From Flavobacterium pokkalii (GTDB taxonomy: Bacteria > Bacteroidota > Bacteroidia > Flavobacteriales > Flavobacteriaceae), in the NCBI RefSeq assembly GCF_014596575.1, contig NZ_NASZ01000003.1:62001-126000 (forward strand): a stretch of DNA of 64,000 nucleotides. The letters run 5' to 3'. The position numbers and the translations under genes are program-made. The notes beneath the pieces are model-generated. The model was not told where the DNA came from and did not search any database. It saw only the letters and a list, made by a program, of their open reading frames with translations. Every line of letters begins with the position of its first letter. Position 1 is the stretch's first letter. Positions 1-8,626 of the stretch are shown one piece after another.

Positions 1-48
1 CTATTTTTCAAATTCCGATTATACAATTAAATCTTAACTCCTTATCAA

Positions 49-103
49 AAAAACAAAAAGCCTGAATTAACAAATGTAAAAAAAACATTTATTAATTCAA
101 GCT
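49..103 (-). terminator. Terminator of the first susCD operon
   Basis: Arms 59-77 and 85-103 form a near-perfect 19-bp stem with a G-U wobble and an all-A loop (plus strand). Read on the minus strand the stem is followed by a T-rich tail at 58-49. It lies just downstream of the susD stop codon, so it most likely ends the sigma-fecR-susC-susD transcript. The plus strand also has an A/T-rich flank, so some bidirectional activity is possible. Confidence 0.7.
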
Positions 104-187
104 TTACAAAAAAATAAAATGCTTGTGCCCATGCCTTCTAAAAGAATACATGAGCACAAAAACACTCTAACCAAAAAAGAAACTATT

Positions 188-1795
188 TTAATATCCAGGA
201 TTCTGAGGATATTCTCCACTATCCAGCGATATAACTGCCAAAGGAATAGGACGTAAAATTTTCAATTGCCCACCAACACCTACAAACGGATTTGTCCCTC
301 CATCAAAAAGAGCTTTAATATCCGGATTTCTCACCTTAGTATAATCAACCAATTTTCCTGTACGCTTTAGATCCAACCATCTGAAACCTTCACCAGCCAA
401 TTCTCTAGCTCTTTCATCTAAAATAAAATCAAGAGTAACATTAGCTACAATAGAAGCCCCAGCTCTCTGTCTAACGGTATTCACACGAGCAACAGCGTTA
501 ACCGGATTATTAGATTGCAAATAAGCTTCAGCAGCAATTAAATAAGTTTCACCTAATCTGGCCAAATAAATATCATGTGTATATTGCACTGAAGGAGTAG
601 CTGTTTGAACTCTGTCAAATTTCTTCAAAGCAGGATAATCTACCTGATTCAATCCATCCCACCAATGCGCACCAATAGGCGAAATAATAGTATTTATTCT
701 ATTTACCGGATCAGCTGCTCTCCAGGCTGGTACTGCTGCAATCTGCGTCGCAGTTCTTGGATAATAGTATTCAACAGGTGTAGTTGTCGGGTTCAAAATA
801 TAACCACTATAAGGAGCCGTTTTTATATTTAAAAAAGTTCCCTCAAAACGTGTATCATTATCTTCAAATAAAGTAAACAAATACTCTGTTGGATGTAAAG
901 CATTTTTCTTCACAACTCCATCATTAGCTCCTTGAACTAAAGGCCCCCAAGGATAATCCCAATTATGAGAAATCTCTCCGGACAAAGACTTATTATACTG
1001 AACTGACCATAAAATTTCCTCATTTTTATCATTCTTATATTTAAACAAATCTCCAAATGGCAAATTAAGCCCTTGTCCATTTATTGCTGTATCCGCCAAA
1101 GAAGCTGCCATCTCAAAATCTTCGGTTCCATTTCCATAAGTTTCATAAGCTCTTGTCAAATATACTTTTGCCAAAATGTGTTGTGCAGCGCGTTTAGTAA
1201 CTCTTCCAAAATTAGTTTGAGCAGGTGGCAATATTGCTATAGCTTCATTCAATTGATCAATAATAAACTGATAAACTTCACTAGCTGGTTTTCTCTCAAA
1301 ATGTGTAATTGGTTCATTTACTAAATTTTCAACAATAGAAACGTCACCAAATTGCTGAACCAGCATAAAATAATAATAAGCTCTCAAAGTTTTAACCTCA
1401 GCAATTCTGCTCTCCAATTCAGGAAAATCCTCTGTTTTATCAGCATGATACAAAGCTAAATTGGTAATTTGAATACTTTGATACAAGCTTCTGAACAATC
1501 TTTCAACATTAGACTCTCCAGGAGTCAAAGTTTGATAAGAAGCTAATCCCAGAGGCACTTCAGCATGAGCAGCGAAAAACAAATCAGTACCTGCACAAAA
1601 AACATAAGGTGTTGGTTCATAAACATCACGTAAAGTAGCATAGGTAGCATTTACCAAACCTTCATAACCATTTTTTGTTCCATAAAAATTTTCTGCCGTT
1701 GTATTTCCTAAATTCTCTTCATCTAAATACCCTGAACAACTTATAATAGATAACCCTAAGAGGATTGCATATATTTTTGATTTTATACTTTTCAT
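188..1795 (-). CDS. SusD/RagB-family outer-membrane lipoprotein
   Basis: A 535-residue surface lipoprotein that should sit as a lid on the SusC porin encoded just upstream and bind the glycan before import. The start shows a lipoprotein signal with the acceptor Cys at residue 20. The N-terminal YLDEENLG-type segment, the TPR-like helical core and the C-terminal region with DERARELAGEGFRWLDLKRTG are typical of the family, and the length is usual. It begins 4 nt after the susC stop and so is translated from the same mRNA. The substrate cannot be read from the sequence; no glycosidase accompanies it inside the window. Confidence 0.93.
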   Translation of the reverse strand: MKSIKSKIYAILLGLSIISCSGYLDEENLGNTTAENFYGTKNGYEGLVNATYATLRDVYEPTPYVFCAGTDLFFAAHAEVPLGLASYQTLTPGESNVERLFRSLYQSIQITNLALYHADKTEDFPELESRIAEVKTLRAYYYFMLVQQFGDVSIVENLVNEPITHFERKPASEVYQFIIDQLNEAIAILPPAQTNFGRVTKRAAQHILAKVYLTRAYETYGNGTEDFEMAASLADTAINGQGLNLPFGDLFKYKNDKNEEILWSVQYNKSLSGEISHNWDYPWGPLVQGANDGVVKKNALHPTEYLFTLFEDNDTRFEGTFLNIKTAPYSGYILNPTTTPVEYYYPRTATQIAAVPAWRAADPVNRINTIISPIGAHWWDGLNQVDYPALKKFDRVQTATPSVQYTHDIYLARLGETYLIAAEAYLQSNNPVNAVARVNTVRQRAGASIVANVTLDFILDERARELAGEGFRWLDLKRTGKLVDYTKVRNPDIKALFDGGTNPFVGVGGQLKILRPIPLAVISLDSGEYPQNPGY

Positions 1796-1799
1796 AATC

Positions 1800-4700
1800 T
1801 TAAAATTTAATATTTACACCCAGTTGATAAATAGCATAACCTGTATTACTAGCATCAACACCTGACATATCTGCTCCTGCCCATTCCGGGTCAAAACCAT
1901 CGTATTTAGTAAATGTAAATGGATTTAAAGCATTCACATACAAACGTATGCTAGCCAAACCTATTTTTGACAACAACTCCTGATTAAAATTATAACCCAA
2001 TGTTATATTTTGAATACGTACAAAAGAAGCATCTTTACTAAATCCAGGGTACCCATAAGCATCAGCATCCTCTCCCCAATATTGTCCCATATAAGAAGCC
2101 TGAGGATAGGTATTCGATTTTCGGGCTGGTGTAATAGGGTTTTCCCTTACATAGTAAGGCACATCTAAAATCACCTTACTATTAAAATCGGTAAATTCTT
2201 TATGAAACGGACTGTACTGAAAAACGCCTTGTTTTGTAAATACTGTAGCCGAAAGATCCCAATTTTTATAAGTAAAGGTTGTTGAAAAAGTCCCTATCCA
2301 ATCTGGATTTGGCGACCCTAACACTTTCATGTCATGATCAATATCAATTTTACCATCTCCATTTAAATCTTTCACTTTAGCCGTTCCTTCTAATGCCTGC
2401 TGGTCTGCAGGAGCTAATTCGTCTTTTTGCCAAATTCCATCAAAAACCATTGAGTAAACTACATTTACAGGTTGACCAATAAACCATCTGTTAGGCACAT
2501 CATCTTCTTTTTTACCGTACAAATCAACAATCTTATTTTTGTTAGATGAGAAAATAAAACTAGTCTCCCACTTAAAATCCCCTTTGTCGATATTTACCGT
2601 TTTCAACTGAACTTCAACCCCTTTATTACTAATCGAAGCTACATTATCAAACATAGAAGTCCAACCTGTTGGCACAGCCAGCTTTCTATTCAAAATAGTT
2701 CCTTTTGACAATCGATCGTAAAGGTTAATTTCTCCTGTTATTCTGTTACCAAAAAAACCAAAATCAGCACCAAAATTCCATTCTCTTGTACGCTCCCAAG
2801 TCAAATTAGTATTAGCTAATTCACTTGGCACAAATCCATTTGCTGTAGTGCCATCCCAATCATAATACTTTTGTTTGTTTAATGACGACTGTGTTGCATA
2901 TGCCCCTATTGGCCCATAACCTCCTGTATAACCATAACTTAAACGTAATTTTAAATTATCGATTTGAGAAACATCTTTTAAGAAGTTTTCCTCATTCATA
3001 TTCCAAGCGGCAGCTCCCGAAGGAAAGGAAGCCCATTTATTGCCTTCTGCTAATCTTGAAGCACCATCCCATCTTATCGTTCCGGTTAACAAATACTTTC
3101 CTTTATAAGAATAATTTACACGATTTGTATAAGACAAAATAGTACTCTTGCTATATCCTGTTTCAGCATCACGTTGTGGTGCACTTTGAACGTTATAAAA
3201 GGAAGAGTTGAAAGGAACATCCCTACCATATGAAAAAGAACGTTCCATACGGTCAAAAGTAGCCGACTGAACAAAATCATAAGAAATATTATGATCTCCA
3301 AATTCCTTAGTAAAATTCACCTGATTATCCCATACATAAGAAAGTCTGTTATTTGTCCAGAATCGGGCAATAGAAATAGACCTTGTAGCAAAGCGGTCTT
3401 TATACTCTCCATCTCTTTGCATCCTTGCATTTGGAGAGAAAGTAGATTTAAAAGTCAAACTTTTTACAGGATTGAATTTTAAATAAAAATTAGAAATAAT
3501 ATTAAACTGCTCCACATTCCACCCAGACTTACCATCTGCAAAGGTGTATGGACTTACATTACTAGATATTCCTAACATTGGAGACTGAATCACACTTCCA
3601 TCAGCATTAAACGAAGGAGCAAATGTTGGCATTCTAAACAATTGTTGTGTATAGCCTTGTCTTGAAACCAATTCCTGCTCTGAAAATGCTAAATTAATAT
3701 TGGTACCAATTGAAAATTTATCATTTACCTTAGCATCTACACTCGCTTTAAAGTTGTATTTTTTATACCACTGCCCTACAGCATTTCCGTTATCTCCTTG
3801 ATAACCAAACCCTACTACATAATTAACCATATCTGAACCGCCATTTGCAGAAATAAAATGATTTTGTTGTGTACTATTTTTCAAAAATGCATCCAACCAG
3901 TTTGTTCCGTTTCTCTCAGCTAAATTTTTTGCCCAATAATTTTCTCCATTAACTAAAACATTTGGAAATCCGTATGTTGGTGAATCAACAATTGGCACAC
4001 CCTGAACCAAATCTCGGGCTACCTGTCTGTCTTTTTGCCATAAAACACTCTCATCATAACTGTTTAAAAAATCCGGCATGTTAACTACTTTTCTAACTCC
4101 TACATAACCTGAATAAATAATAGATGGCTTTCTGTTTTTAACACTTTCCCCCGATTTAGTAGTTACAATCACTACACCATTAGATCCTCGGGAACCATAA
4201 ATAGCTGTTGAAGAAGCGTCTTTCAAAATATCAATTTGCTGAATATCCTGAGGATTTAAAAAATCGATACTCTCTGTAACAATCCCATCAACCACAAATA
4301 ATGGTTGCTGGCCAGCAAAAGAATTAATTCCACGAATATTAATATCAAAACCAGCTCCTACTGAACCCGTTTTTTGAGAAATATTCACCCCGGCAGCGTT
4401 AGCCTGTAAAGCCTGCATTGGACTTGTGGCTCCAACTTTATTAATATCTTTATTCCCTATCGAAACAATAGAACCTGTAATATCTTTTTTCTTTACAGTA
4501 CCATACCCTACAACCACTACCTCATTTAATGTTTGTGAAGATTCTTTTAATGTAATTTTAAAATCTGTTATAGTTCCAATAGGCACTTCTACCGTATTAT
4601 AACCAATAAAAGAAGCCACTAAAACTCTAGCGGCATCATCCACTCTAATACTAAATTTCCCATCAAAATCGGCAGAAGCACTATTAGTAGTTCCTTTTAC

Positions 4701-5165
4701 TAATATACTGGCACCCGGTAAAGAAAGCCCATTTTCATCAAGTACCACCCCAGTTAATACTTTTTGCTGTTGTGCTACGACTACATTTTCTGTGACTTTT
4801 GAATTTATCTTTTGCAAGACAATTTGATTACTCACCAGTGTATAGGTAATATTAAGTGGTTTTAATATTCTGGAAAGTACAGCCGACAACACTTCATTAT
4901 TTGCTTCAACACTTACTTTTTGATCAAAAGAAACCATTCTGGAATTATACGAAAACTTAACATCGGCTGTTTTTGATAATTCTGTCAAAGCCTTATTTAA
5001 ATTCACATCATTTATAGAAATAGTCACTTTAGTGTCTAATTTCCCCTGCCCATTTAAGCTATTTGCAAAAGTAACAGTCGAAAAAATTAGCGCCAGTACA
5101 AATTGATACAATGTCATCTTCATGAGTCGGATTAGTAATCGTTGTTTAACTACGGTTTTTTTCAT
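1800..5165 (-). CDS. SusC/RagA TonB-dependent transporter with STN domain
   Basis: A 1121-residue outer-membrane transporter for an oligosaccharide or similar large nutrient. Order of parts: basic N-terminus and signal (about 1-40), STN signalling domain (about 44-118), carboxypeptidase-regulatory-like domain (about 136-208), TonB-box-like EVVVVGYGT (215-223), plug (about 225-345) and a beta-barrel ending in ...YQLGVNIKF with terminal aromatic Phe. The STN domain is the part that contacts FecR-type anti-sigma factors in the periplasm, and a FecR gene lies directly upstream. The two other SusC proteins in the window lack it. The start is the first ATG; an in-frame ATG 14 codons later could instead start the signal peptide. 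Confidence 0.95.
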   Translation of the reverse strand: MKKTVVKQRLLIRLMKMTLYQFVLALIFSTVTFANSLNGQGKLDTKVTISINDVNLNKALTELSKTADVKFSYNSRMVSFDQKVSVEANNEVLSAVLSRILKPLNITYTLVSNQIVLQKINSKVTENVVVAQQQKVLTGVVLDENGLSLPGASILVKGTTNSASADFDGKFSIRVDDAARVLVASFIGYNTVEVPIGTITDFKITLKESSQTLNEVVVVGYGTVKKKDITGSIVSIGNKDINKVGATSPMQALQANAAGVNISQKTGSVGAGFDINIRGINSFAGQQPLFVVDGIVTESIDFLNPQDIQQIDILKDASSTAIYGSRGSNGVVIVTTKSGESVKNRKPSIIYSGYVGVRKVVNMPDFLNSYDESVLWQKDRQVARDLVQGVPIVDSPTYGFPNVLVNGENYWAKNLAERNGTNWLDAFLKNSTQQNHFISANGGSDMVNYVVGFGYQGDNGNAVGQWYKKYNFKASVDAKVNDKFSIGTNINLAFSEQELVSRQGYTQQLFRMPTFAPSFNADGSVIQSPMLGISSNVSPYTFADGKSGWNVEQFNIISNFYLKFNPVKSLTFKSTFSPNARMQRDGEYKDRFATRSISIARFWTNNRLSYVWDNQVNFTKEFGDHNISYDFVQSATFDRMERSFSYGRDVPFNSSFYNVQSAPQRDAETGYSKSTILSYTNRVNYSYKGKYLLTGTIRWDGASRLAEGNKWASFPSGAAAWNMNEENFLKDVSQIDNLKLRLSYGYTGGYGPIGAYATQSSLNKQKYYDWDGTTANGFVPSELANTNLTWERTREWNFGADFGFFGNRITGEINLYDRLSKGTILNRKLAVPTGWTSMFDNVASISNKGVEVQLKTVNIDKGDFKWETSFIFSSNKNKIVDLYGKKEDDVPNRWFIGQPVNVVYSMVFDGIWQKDELAPADQQALEGTAKVKDLNGDGKIDIDHDMKVLGSPNPDWIGTFSTTFTYKNWDLSATVFTKQGVFQYSPFHKEFTDFNSKVILDVPYYVRENPITPARKSNTYPQASYMGQYWGEDADAYGYPGFSKDASFVRIQNITLGYNFNQELLSKIGLASIRLYVNALNPFTFTKYDGFDPEWAGADMSGVDASNTGYAIYQLGVNIKF

Positions 5166-5172
5166 AATTTTG
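5142..5172 (+). promoter_or_regulatory. Candidate antisense promoter over the susC start
   Basis: TTG at 5142-5144, a 20-bp spacer and TAATTTTG at 5165-5172 match the Bacteroidota -33/-7 consensus (TTG, TAnnTTTG). It points away from susC, towards the hairpin and T-tract ending at 5289. It overlaps the susC start codon on the opposite strand. In AT-rich DNA such matches occur by chance; the downstream terminator is what makes it notable. Confidence 0.4.
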
Positions 5173-5178
5173 GTCTGT

Positions 5179-5290
5179 TTTGATTAATACTATTTTGAGG
5201 GTATTTAAGAAACATTTCAAACCCACTTTGCAGAGTGAGAATGAAGCTTCAGGCGTCGATTATGTTGCAGCATAACGACGCTTTTTTTTA
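5179..5290 (+). ncRNA. Candidate antisense small RNA to the susC leader
   Basis: A plus-strand RNA of about 110 nt is predicted from a promoter match (-7 box 5165-5172) to a classic intrinsic terminator. The terminator stem pairs 5253-5264 with 5271-5281 (11 bp, one bulged A), loop 5265-5270, then eight T at 5282-5289. No plus-strand gene lies upstream, so the terminator has no obvious coding client. The RNA would be fully complementary to the susC 5' untranslated region. Antisense RNAs to susC leaders are known in Bacteroides PULs. Alternatively the hairpin acts only in the minus-strand mRNA and the T-tract is fortuitous. Confidence 0.4.
5224..5281 (-). other. Structured 5' leader of susC with twin hexaloop hairpins
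   Basis: In the fecR-susC gap, minus-strand RNA can form two hairpins whose six-base loops are both CTGCAA: an 11-bp stem with one bulge (5253-5281) and a 4-bp CACT/AGTG stem (5224-5237). A perfect 10-bp palindrome, TGAAGCTTCA, lies between them (5242-5251). The identical loops are directly visible; a role in binding a protein or RNA is inference. Confidence 0.45.
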
Positions 5291-5303
5291 ATTTCATAGG
5301 CAA

Positions 5304-6419
5304 TTAATTACATCCTTTTGTGGATATGGTTATTTGGTTTCCATTCATTGTATAAGTTGTATTATTTCCAATACACTTACAAATAATTTTTAATTTTTCA
5401 GGTAATGGCTGATCACTCAAAGAAGTTGTTAAATGACAATTTTCTAATTTTTTTACCGGAAAATCAACCTCAACGGAATAAGCCTGCTCAATAGTTTTAA
5501 AGATCTGACTTACAGGAATATCGGTAAATTCAAAACTTAACTGTTCAATACTTCGCACCGAATTACTTATTGATTTTTCGGTGGTTATATCGGTAATTTT
5601 ATCAAAAGTTCGCTCCTTACGCATAAAACGCAAAGCCTGATTAGGCAATAACACAATTTCTTTTTGACTAGTTTTATCAACATTTTTTTCCGAATTTACT
5701 TTTACTTTTCCTGTTCGGACTAACACTTCTACATCTGATTGATTTGCATAAGCCTTAATTCTAAAACTAGTTCCCACCACCTTAGTTACAATCTCATTAG
5801 CATGTACAAAAAAAGGCTTTTTGGGATTTTTGCTAATTTCAAAAAAAGCTTCTCCGGACAAATACACCTTTCTTTCGTTTCCGGTAAAAACTTTAGGATA
5901 ACTCAATTTACTCTTAGGCTGTAACAACACCGAACTTCCATCAGAAAGAGTCACAATCTGAGGCCTGTTAGAATTATTAATTTGTTCCAACAAACCATCT
6001 TCATCAAGACCTTTTACAATTTGACTGTAATCATAATACAATTGCTCTGCAGTAAAATACTTTGTATAAGCATAAAAAGAAAGCAACCCAATAACAAAAA
6101 TGGCAGCTATTTTTCTGAACCAGCCCGTATGCCATAATTGGATAAGTTGAATTTCCATTTTACTTTCCCGTTCTCTTTTCTCAATTTTCATCCAGGCATT
6201 TTGCAAAGCAACATCTACCTCTTCCTGAGACAAATCATCATTTGGCACTTTCATAGCAAGCAACCACAAACGGGCTTCTTCTACCAATTTGGCTCTTTTG
6301 GGATGTTCTAAGGTCCATTCTTCCCAACCATCAACATCTTTTTTAGAACGCATCCACAATCGGAATGACTCATCTTCCAAAAAATCTTCTATTTCTCTAT
6401 ATTGACTACGTTTTTTCAT
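5304..6419 (-). CDS. FecR-family anti-sigma factor
   Basis: A 371-residue inner-membrane regulator that should hold the adjacent ECF sigma factor inactive until the STN domain of the loaded SusC signals across the periplasm. Visible parts: cytoplasmic N-terminal segment, one membrane helix (about 108-126, IAAIFVIGLLSFYAY), FecR domain (about 145-245, including LSDGSSVLLQPKSKLSYP and LSGEAFFEI) and a C-terminal DUF4974-like domain (about 295-365). Length and order fit Bacteroidota FecR proteins. It lies between sigma and susC, with a repeated 28-bp element just before its start. Confidence 0.93.
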   Translation of the reverse strand: MKKRSQYREIEDFLEDESFRLWMRSKKDVDGWEEWTLEHPKRAKLVEEARLWLLAMKVPNDDLSQEEVDVALQNAWMKIEKRERESKMEIQLIQLWHTGWFRKIAAIFVIGLLSFYAYTKYFTAEQLYYDYSQIVKGLDEDGLLEQINNSNRPQIVTLSDGSSVLLQPKSKLSYPKVFTGNERKVYLSGEAFFEISKNPKKPFFVHANEIVTKVVGTSFRIKAYANQSDVEVLVRTGKVKVNSEKNVDKTSQKEIVLLPNQALRFMRKERTFDKITDITTEKSISNSVRSIEQLSFEFTDIPVSQIFKTIEQAYSVEVDFPVKKLENCHLTTSLSDQPLPEKLKIICKCIGNNTTYTMNGNQITISTKGCN

Positions 6420-6447
6420 TTTCTTAAAAAATTACAACTATCTTAAT

Positions 6448-6475
6448 AAAGGACAATTATCTTATTACATACTCA
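6448..6475 (-). promoter_or_regulatory. Repeated 28-bp element, copy upstream of fecR
   Basis: On the minus strand this reads TGAGTATGTAATAA-N5-TTGTCCTTT and matches a second copy at 7258-7285 at 22 of 28 positions with identical spacing. It lies 28 bp before the fecR ATG and after the sigma stop codon. The paired position, before both regulator genes, suggests a promoter or operator, possibly the autoregulatory target of the ECF sigma factor. Function is inferred. Confidence 0.5.
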
Positions 6476-6491
6476 CCAACAAATCCTTTAT

Positions 6492-7100
6492 TCAAATCCA
6501 ATTGGCCAATAAAATCATTATTAAAGCCAAATTTCCTTTCCATTCTTTTCGAATATTAATCAAAGCACGATGCAATAAATTACTAGCCGATTGATAATTA
6601 ACATTCAAAATTCCCGCTATTTGATCAACACTCAATCCATGATGATACCTTAAATACAAAGCTTCTTTTTGTCTGGCCGACAAATCATTCAATAATTTAT
6701 TTAAATGCTTCACTTTTCCCGCTGTCAATTCATCAGAAATCAACTGCTGCTCTACCGAAAAATCAAATAAAAAAGTCACTGAATCCATAGAAGTCGATTT
6801 ATTAAAAATACGATCACGTTGCTGCAAACGAACTATTCGTTTCCGAACACTCGACAACAAATATGCTTTTACAACTACCGAATCACTCAGACTATGACGA
6901 TATACCCATATATCCGTAAAAACATCCTGAACACAATCCTGTACTTTTTCAGCAAATGGCAAAAACGAATTCCCATACTGAATTAAATAACCATAATATT
7001 TTTTAAAGAGTATCGAAAAAGCCTTTTCATCTCCCGCCTTCAATTGACTCCACAACTCATTATCCTCCTGAACCAGCTTTTGTAAAGTTTGATTTTCCAA
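6492..7100 (-). CDS. ECF RNA polymerase sigma factor
   Basis: A 202-residue sigma-70-family factor of the FecI-like group found with Bacteroidota SusCD operons. Region 2 spans about residues 25-95 (AFSILFKKYYGYLIQYG, VQDCVQDVFTDIW). Region 4 spans about 135-190 with the HTH GLSVDQIAGILNVNYQSAS. The 71-bp gap to fecR holds a repeated element. Expected role: after release by FecR it drives transcription of the susCD pair downstream. The start is the first ATG and gives a normal length. Confidence 0.93.
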   Translation of the reverse strand: MENQTLQKLVQEDNELWSQLKAGDEKAFSILFKKYYGYLIQYGNSFLPFAEKVQDCVQDVFTDIWVYRHSLSDSVVVKAYLLSSVRKRIVRLQQRDRIFNKSTSMDSVTFLFDFSVEQQLISDELTAGKVKHLNKLLNDLSARQKEALYLRYHHGLSVDQIAGILNVNYQSASNLLHRALINIRKEWKGNLALIMILLANWI

Positions 7101-7165
7101 ATTCGTTTTTTTAATTCATTAATTTATTCTCTTGCAAATTTCATCATCTGTGATGTATTATAAAG

Positions 7166-7193
7166 AAGAGTTACTACCTAAGCAGCAACTCTT
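7166..7193. repeat. Inverted repeat upstream of the sigma gene
   Basis: AAGAGTT (7166-7172) and AACTCTT (7187-7193) are perfect 7-bp arms around a 14-nt centre. On the plus strand the right arm runs into five T. It could be an operator, a leader hairpin of the sigma mRNA, or a weak plus-strand terminator. Confidence 0.35.
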
Positions 7194-7257
7194 TTTACGA
7201 AACACAACTAATATGACTAACCAAAATCACATTTTTAAAAAGAACTCTTTTATACAT

Positions 7258-7285
7258 AAAGGACAAGTTTTTTATTATATACTCA
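7258..7285 (-). promoter_or_regulatory. Repeated 28-bp element, copy upstream of the sigma gene
   Basis: On the minus strand this reads TGAGTATATAATAA-N5-TTGTCCTTT, the partner of the copy at 6448-6475. It lies about 157 bp upstream of the sigma ATG and is oriented the same way relative to transcription. Two equally spaced copies before sigma and fecR argue for a regulatory role rather than chance. Confidence 0.5.
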
Positions 7286-7451
7286 TTAAATTATAATTTT
7301 TTTTTAATAAAATTAAAAAATACCAAATATCCATTTCGTAACACATAAAAAAACGGCGATTTTCCAAAAACAAATTCAAAAAAAAGCATAAAAAAACAAG
7401 TCTCAAAAAACTTATTTGCTAAATTAGTATATTTATGCAAAAATTATATAC

Positions 7452-7871
7452 ATGGAATCCATCAGCTGTCCCAAATGCCAAGGCAATAAAATTGTAAAAA
7501 GCGGCATTATCAACGAAAAACAAAGGTATTTATGCAAAAACTGCAACTACTTTTTTACCGTAGCTAAAATTGGAAAAAAAATAGACGACTACTATGTTAC
7601 CAAAGCTTTACAGCTATACCTTGAAGGATTAAGCTATCGGGAAATCGAACGTATTATTGGCGTTTCCCATGTAAGTATCAGTAACTGGATCAAATCCTTT
7701 AACATAAAAAAACCAGCCAACACCAATTACCACCCAACTTACAAAATTCTAAACCATTTAGAATTAATAGAATACATCCGGGTTAAAGACACCCTTTCGG
7801 GAGCCGGAATGATTATAACCGAATTAGGAGACAAATTCATGGTCATTAAATGGGAACGTTTTAAAAAATAA
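7452..7871 (+). CDS. InsA-like zinc-ribbon/HTH DNA-binding protein
   Basis: A 139-residue protein with an IS1 InsA-type N-terminus: a zinc ribbon (Cys6, Cys9, Cys28, Cys31) followed by a helix-turn-helix around LSYREIERIIGVSHVSISNWI (about 58-78). No DDE catalytic domain follows and no terminal inverted repeats flank it, so it is not an active transposon. The C-terminal about 45 residues (ELIEYIRVKDTLSGAGMIITELGDKFMVIKWERFKK) look like a separate small domain. It stands directly before the acetate permease gene, which suggests a domesticated transposase-derived regulator of acetate uptake. A lone insertion remnant is the alternative, but the ORF is intact. Confidence 0.7.
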   Translation: MESISCPKCQGNKIVKSGIINEKQRYLCKNCNYFFTVAKIGKKIDDYYVTKALQLYLEGLSYREIERIIGVSHVSISNWIKSFNIKKPANTNYHPTYKILNHLELIEYIRVKDTLSGAGMIITELGDKFMVIKWERFKK

Positions 7872-8005
7872 CTATAGCATTAACACATATATATATCCTA
7901 TTTTTTTTTATTAACAAAAAAACTGAATTTGGTATTCTATTTAAAAAACCATTAATTGAATATTAATTTTTAAAACCAAAATCAACCTTAACATTTTAAC
8001 CCCTT

Positions 8006-8566
8006 ATGGAACAAATTTTTAAAGACACGACAGCTAATCCGGCACCGCTGGGCCTTTTTGGATTCGGAATGACTACTATGTTATTAAACATTCACAATGC
8101 CGGATTCTTCGAACTCAATTCGATGATTATGGGAATGGGAATCTTTTTTGGAGGAACTCAACAAGTGATTGCCGGAATTATGGAGTGGAAAAAAGGCAAT
8201 GGTTTTGCTATGGCTGCATTTACCTCTTATGGCTTTTTCTGGATTTCACTCGTAACACTATGGCTGCTTCCTTTAATTGGAGTAACTAAACCGGACGGCG
8301 CTTCTATGGGATGCTATTTAGGAATTTGGGGATTATTCACTCTGGCTTTTTTCATTGGCACATTGAACGGAAATACCATTGGAAAATTGATATTTGGGTC
8401 ATTAGTGATTCTTTTTGGATTGCTATCGGCAGCCAGTTTTACAGGAAGCGAAAGTATTCATACTTTGGCAGGTTACGAAGGAATTTTATGCGGATTTTTT
8501 GCCTTTTATGAAGCTGCCGCAATTGTTATCAATGAAAAATTAGGCAAACAAGTTTTACCTTTATAA
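8006..8566 (+). CDS. satP: Acetate uptake transporter (GPR1/FUN34/YaaH family)
   Basis: A 186-residue inner-membrane protein with six predicted helices. The family signature NPAPLGL is present at residues 11-17, followed by GFGMTTMLLNIHNAGF. Members such as E. coli SatP move acetate or succinate with protons. The gene is the first transport gene in a locus that ends with acetyl-CoA synthetase, which supports acetate as substrate. The 134-bp upstream gap is AT-rich with no clear -7 box. Confidence 0.9.
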   Translation: MEQIFKDTTANPAPLGLFGFGMTTMLLNIHNAGFFELNSMIMGMGIFFGGTQQVIAGIMEWKKGNGFAMAAFTSYGFFWISLVTLWLLPLIGVTKPDGASMGCYLGIWGLFTLAFFIGTLNGNTIGKLIFGSLVILFGLLSAASFTGSESIHTLAGYEGILCGFFAFYEAAAIVINEKLGKQVLPL

Positions 8567-8581
8567 TACAATGATGAAAAA

Positions 8582-8617
8582 ATACACAATAGCTGATTCT
8601 TAAAGGCTATTGTGTAT
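8582..8617. other. Perfect 12-bp intercistronic hairpin
   Basis: ATACACAATAGC (8582-8593) pairs perfectly with 8606-8617 around a 12-nt loop. It sits in the 60-bp gap between the permease and the small membrane protein genes. There is no T-tract, so it is more likely an mRNA-stability or processing element, or an operator, than a full terminator. Confidence 0.55.
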
Positions 8618-8626
8618 CATATTTAA

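Larger units (their letters stand above)
7101..7451. other. Divergent intergenic region between sigma gene and InsA-like gene
   Basis: This 351-bp AT-rich gap separates the minus-strand sigma operon from the plus-strand acetate locus. It holds an inverted repeat (7166-7193) and the second copy of the 28-bp element (7258-7285). I found no convincing -7 box for the plus-strand gene at 7452, although TATATTTATG at 7428-7437 is a weak match. No small ORF with support was seen. Confidence 0.6.

Noticed and set aside
605..832. Plus-strand ORF inside the first susD gene
   Set aside because: It lies fully within a strongly supported minus-strand coding region and its translation has no recognisable domain.
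2882..3482. Several short ORFs opposite and within susC
   Set aside because: They are out-of-frame shadows of the transporter gene.
7452..7871. Active IS1-family insertion sequence
   Set aside because: Only the zinc-ribbon/HTH part is present; no DDE domain, terminal inverted repeats or target duplication was seen.
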